Shown here piece by piece: positions 61,292 through 64,000 of a stretch of 64,000 bases of DNA (within the stretch, counting starts at the first letter, position 1; the number at the start of each line of letters is the position of its first letter). The position numbers were made by a program, and so were the translations under genes. The stretch is from positions 275,488 to 339,487 of the forward strand of contig CALNVZ010000738.1 in assembly GCA_940671915.1 (NCBI GenBank). Reading direction: 5' to 3'. The notes under the pieces were generated by a model. The model had not been told where the DNA came from. It did no database searches and saw only the letters and a program-made list of their open reading frames with translations. This stretch comes from Paracentrotus lividus. Its lineage: Eukaryota > Echinodermata > Echinoidea > Camarodonta > Echinidae.

Positions 61292-61734
61292 CAGTCTGTG
61301 TCAAAAAAAATGGTACAGTCGGAAAACATTTTTTTTTAGTATGAATATTAATTACAACATGGTATTGTTTGTTATTTTCATAAAGCAGGATAATGGGACT
61401 TCCTTCTGCAATTTTTTTCATCACATTTGGTGCCGTAATTTTTGAGATATGACCAGTTTTCTACAGTCAAGAAAAATCCATTTTCGCACGACTTCCATGC
61501 TTTTGTGTAGGTTTCGCATAATGGAACAATAGACGTGCGTAATTTCGATTTGTTCCTCATCACACAAAATTTAGCATAACTTTTGTCTAACGAAAGCAAA
61601 TTATACAGAACAAAGGGCATTAGCAAGGAAAATCTTCTGGCTTTAATTTGGTAGCACATACACACATTATTTGAAAAGATTTCACACCTAAATTTTTTTT
61701 TCCCCGACTGTACCATTTTATTTGACACAGACTG
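61292..61734. mobile_element. Tc1/mariner-like MITE, CAGTCTGTGTCAAA ends
   Basis: Inverted termini CAGTCTGTGTCAAAnnAAATGG continue to GTACAGTCGG on both sides, with TA at 61290-61291 and 61735-61736. The 129-residue minus-strand frame that spans most of it overruns the right end and has no recognised motif, so I treat it as chance. Confidence 0.88.
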
Positions 61735-62040
61735 TATTTGTGCATCGAAGACCCTTAGCCTTTGCACTAGGCCACATGCACCATTTTTCTGAGTGTAACA
61801 GATGCATAAGTTAGCCTACCCACTAGGCCACGTTCACCATTTCTCTAACTAAACACAGCCTTTTCACTAGGCACATTCACTATTTTTCTTTGTGTATCAA
61901 CGACACTTAGACTTTCTATTAGGCCATATGCACCATTTTCCCTTGATGTAACAGTTACTCTTACCCTTTCAACTAGGCTGGGAAATAATAATACCACAAA
62001 AATAGCGATTTATTGCTCTTCTATATAAGAGCATGAATTT

Positions 62041-64000
62041 GTAGCGACAAACTGCTACTGCATATATAGTAGCAGCAAATTGCCTGCGATCTAGATCGCT
62101 TGGTATGCAACACCAGTACTAGTAGCAGCAAATTGCCTAGCGATCTAGATCGCATTTGACTGCTACTATATTACAGTAGCAGTTTTAGCGATCTAGATCG
62201 CTAGGCAATTTGCTCTTCATATCAACGGTGTAGCATCTAGCGATCTAGATCGTAGGCAATTGCTGCTACTATATTAACAGTAGCAGTTTACCTAGCGATC
62301 TAGATCGCTAGGCATTTGCTGCTACTATAATCAGACGTGTAGCCTCAGCAGTTTACTAGCGATCTAGATCGCTAGGCAATTTGCTGCTACTATATTAACA
62401 GTAGCAGTTACCTAGCGATCTAGATCGCTAGGAAATTTGCCTACTAGTATGTGTCGCACCTAGCGATCTAGATCGCTAGGCAATTGCTGCTACTATACTT
62501 AACAGTAGCAGTTACCTAGCGATCTAGATCGCTAGGAATTTCTGCTACTATAACTGGTGTTTCATAAGCGATCTAGATCGCTAGGCAATTTGCTGCTACT
62601 ATATAACAGTAGCAGTTTACCTAGCGATCTAGATCGCTAGGCAATTTGCTGCTACTTATTAACAGTAGCAGTTTACCTAGCGATCTAGATCGCAAGGAAT
62701 TTGCTGCTACTAGTAACTGGTGTCGCATACCTAGCGATCTAGATCGCTAGGCAATTTGCTGCTACTATATTAACAGTAGCAGTTTACCTACGATCTAGAT
62801 CGCTAGGAATTTGCTGCTACTTGTATACAACGGTAGCAGTTTACCTAGCGATCTAGATCGCTAGGCAATTTGCTGCTACTATAATACAGTAGCAGTTTAC
62901 CTAGCGATCTAGATCGCTAGCATTTGCTGCTACTATCAACGGTAGCAGTTTACCTAGCGATCTAGATCGCAGGCAATTTGCTGCTACTATATTAACAGTA
63001 GCAGTTTACCTAGCGATCTAGATCGCTAGGAAATTTGCTGCTACTATACTGGTGTCGCATACCTAGCGATTCTAGATCGCTAGGCAATTTGCTGCTACTA
63101 TATTAACAGTAGCAGTTTACCTAGCGATCTAGATCGCTAGGAATTTGCTGCTACTAGTACTGGTGTCGCATACCTAGCGATCTAGATCGCTAGGCAATTT
63201 TGCTGCTATATTAACAGTAGCAGTTTACTTAGCGATCTAGATCGTAGGGCAATTTGCTGCTACTAGTACTGGTGTGCATACCAGCGATCTAGATCGCTAG
63301 GAAATTTGCTGCTACTATATTCAACGTAGCAGTTTACCTAGCGATCTAGATCGCTAGGCAATTTGCTGCTACTATATAACAGTAGCAGTTTACCTAGCGA
63401 TCTAGATCGCTAGGCAATTTGCTGCTACTATATACAGTAGCAGTTTACCTAGCGATCTAGATCGCAAGGAAATTTGCTGTCTACTAGTACTGGTGTCGCA
63501 TACCTAGCGATCTAGATCGCTAGGCAATTTGCTGCTACTATATAACAGTAGCAGTTTACCTAGCGATCTAGATCGCTAGGAAATTGCTGCTACTATATCA
63601 ACGTAGCATTTTACCTAGCGATCTAGATCGCTAGGCAATTTGCTGCTACTATATTACAGTAGCAGTTTACCTAGCGATCTAGATCGCTAGGCAATTTGCT
63701 GCTACTATATCAGGTAGCAGTTTACCTAGCGATCTAGATCGCTAGGCAATTTGCTGCTACTATATTAACAGTAGCAGTTACCTAGCGATCTAGATCGCTA
63801 GGCAATTTGCTGCTAACTAGTACTGGTGGCATACCTAGCGATCTAGATCGCTAGGCAATTTGCTGCTACTATATTAACAGTAGCAGTTTACCTAGCGATC
63901 TAGATCGCTAGGAATTTGCTGCTACTAGTACTGGTGTCGCATACCTAGCGATCTAGATCGCTAGGCAATTTGCTGCCACTATATTACAGTAGCAGTTACC
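62041..64000. repeat. Satellite array of ~57-bp double-palindrome units
   Basis: About 35 copies of TAGCGATCTAGATCGCTA are joined by GGCAATTTGCTGCTACT plus one of two linkers: TATATTAACAGTAGCAG or AGTACTGGTGTCGCATACC. Units are about 57 and 53 bp, alternating irregularly. The first ~110 bp are in the opposite orientation. Most unit differences are single-base gains or losses. It runs off the window end. Confidence 0.95.

Noticed and set aside
61378..61767. 129-residue minus-strand frame
   Set aside because: Covers a MITE and its right terminus, with no recognised motif; coding is unlikely.
62041..64000. CRISPR-like array (palindromic ~22-bp repeats, ~33-bp spacers)
   Set aside because: Spacers are not unique; they are one or two repeated linkers. 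The surroundings are eukaryotic transposons. It is a satellite.

Overview
This is a eukaryotic intergenic window, AT-rich, with one assembly gap (856 N at 1635-2490). It contains no host gene I can recognise with confidence. It is a dense, nested graveyard of mobile elements. The combination points to a marine deuterostome, most likely an echinoderm such as a sea urchin: a Ngaro-like tyrosine-recombinase retrotransposon carrying an SGNH hydrolase, a CR1/L2-like LINE with a 2A-like peptide, TU-type foldback elements with minisatellite arms, and many TA-flanked MITEs. The species is inferred from family knowledge and is not proven by the sequence.

Layout. 1-9.4 kb: a tandem duplication, the gap, two TA-flanked inverted-repeat elements (3383-4404 and 4435-5195), an inverted-repeat pair (about 6.05/8.4 kb), a three-copy tandem repeat and a truncated element copy. 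9.6-16.3 kb: a decayed Ngaro-like retrotransposon with Gag-like, RT-RNase H, tyrosine recombinase and SGNH hydrolase regions, then a 179-bp tandem direct repeat. 16.3-19.8 kb: mostly featureless, with three weak candidate exons. 20.2-32.3 kb: one CR1/L2-like LINE cut into three pieces by two insertions. The first (22311-25616) is a TU-like foldback element whose arms are tandem repeats of GGACAATTACCCCC. The second (25890-31180) is a 5.3-kb foldback-like element whose arms repeat a palindrome around AAAATGGCCGCC; its interior holds a decayed minus-strand ORF. Both insertions have target-site duplications, and the LINE reads on across each.

32.3-44.8 kb: a chain of inverted-repeat elements: a Tc1/mariner-like MITE (34885-35891), two copies of a GGGTACATGCAGG element (one nested in another element and itself hit by a hairpin MITE), a long palindromic element (38957-40767), and a 3.7-kb element with TTCGTTATTCCGAA repeats in its ends (41008-44764). 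45-57.1 kb: a foldback family with CACTG ends and ACTAGCTTTAAAGCTAGT arrays (two full-length copies plus a solo arm), with pogo/mariner-like MITEs between them. 57.1-61.7 kb: a second copy of the palindromic element, with a second copy of the 4.4-kb MITE inserted at its centre. The empty site is preserved in the paralogue. 62.0-64.0 kb: a satellite array of about 57-bp units made of two alternating palindromes. It runs off the window and has an orientation flip near its left edge.

No working gene set is evident. Every element examined carries stops or frameshifts, or is non-coding. The main interest is element architecture and insertion order. At least three unrelated families, plus the satellite, build arrays from tandem palindromes.
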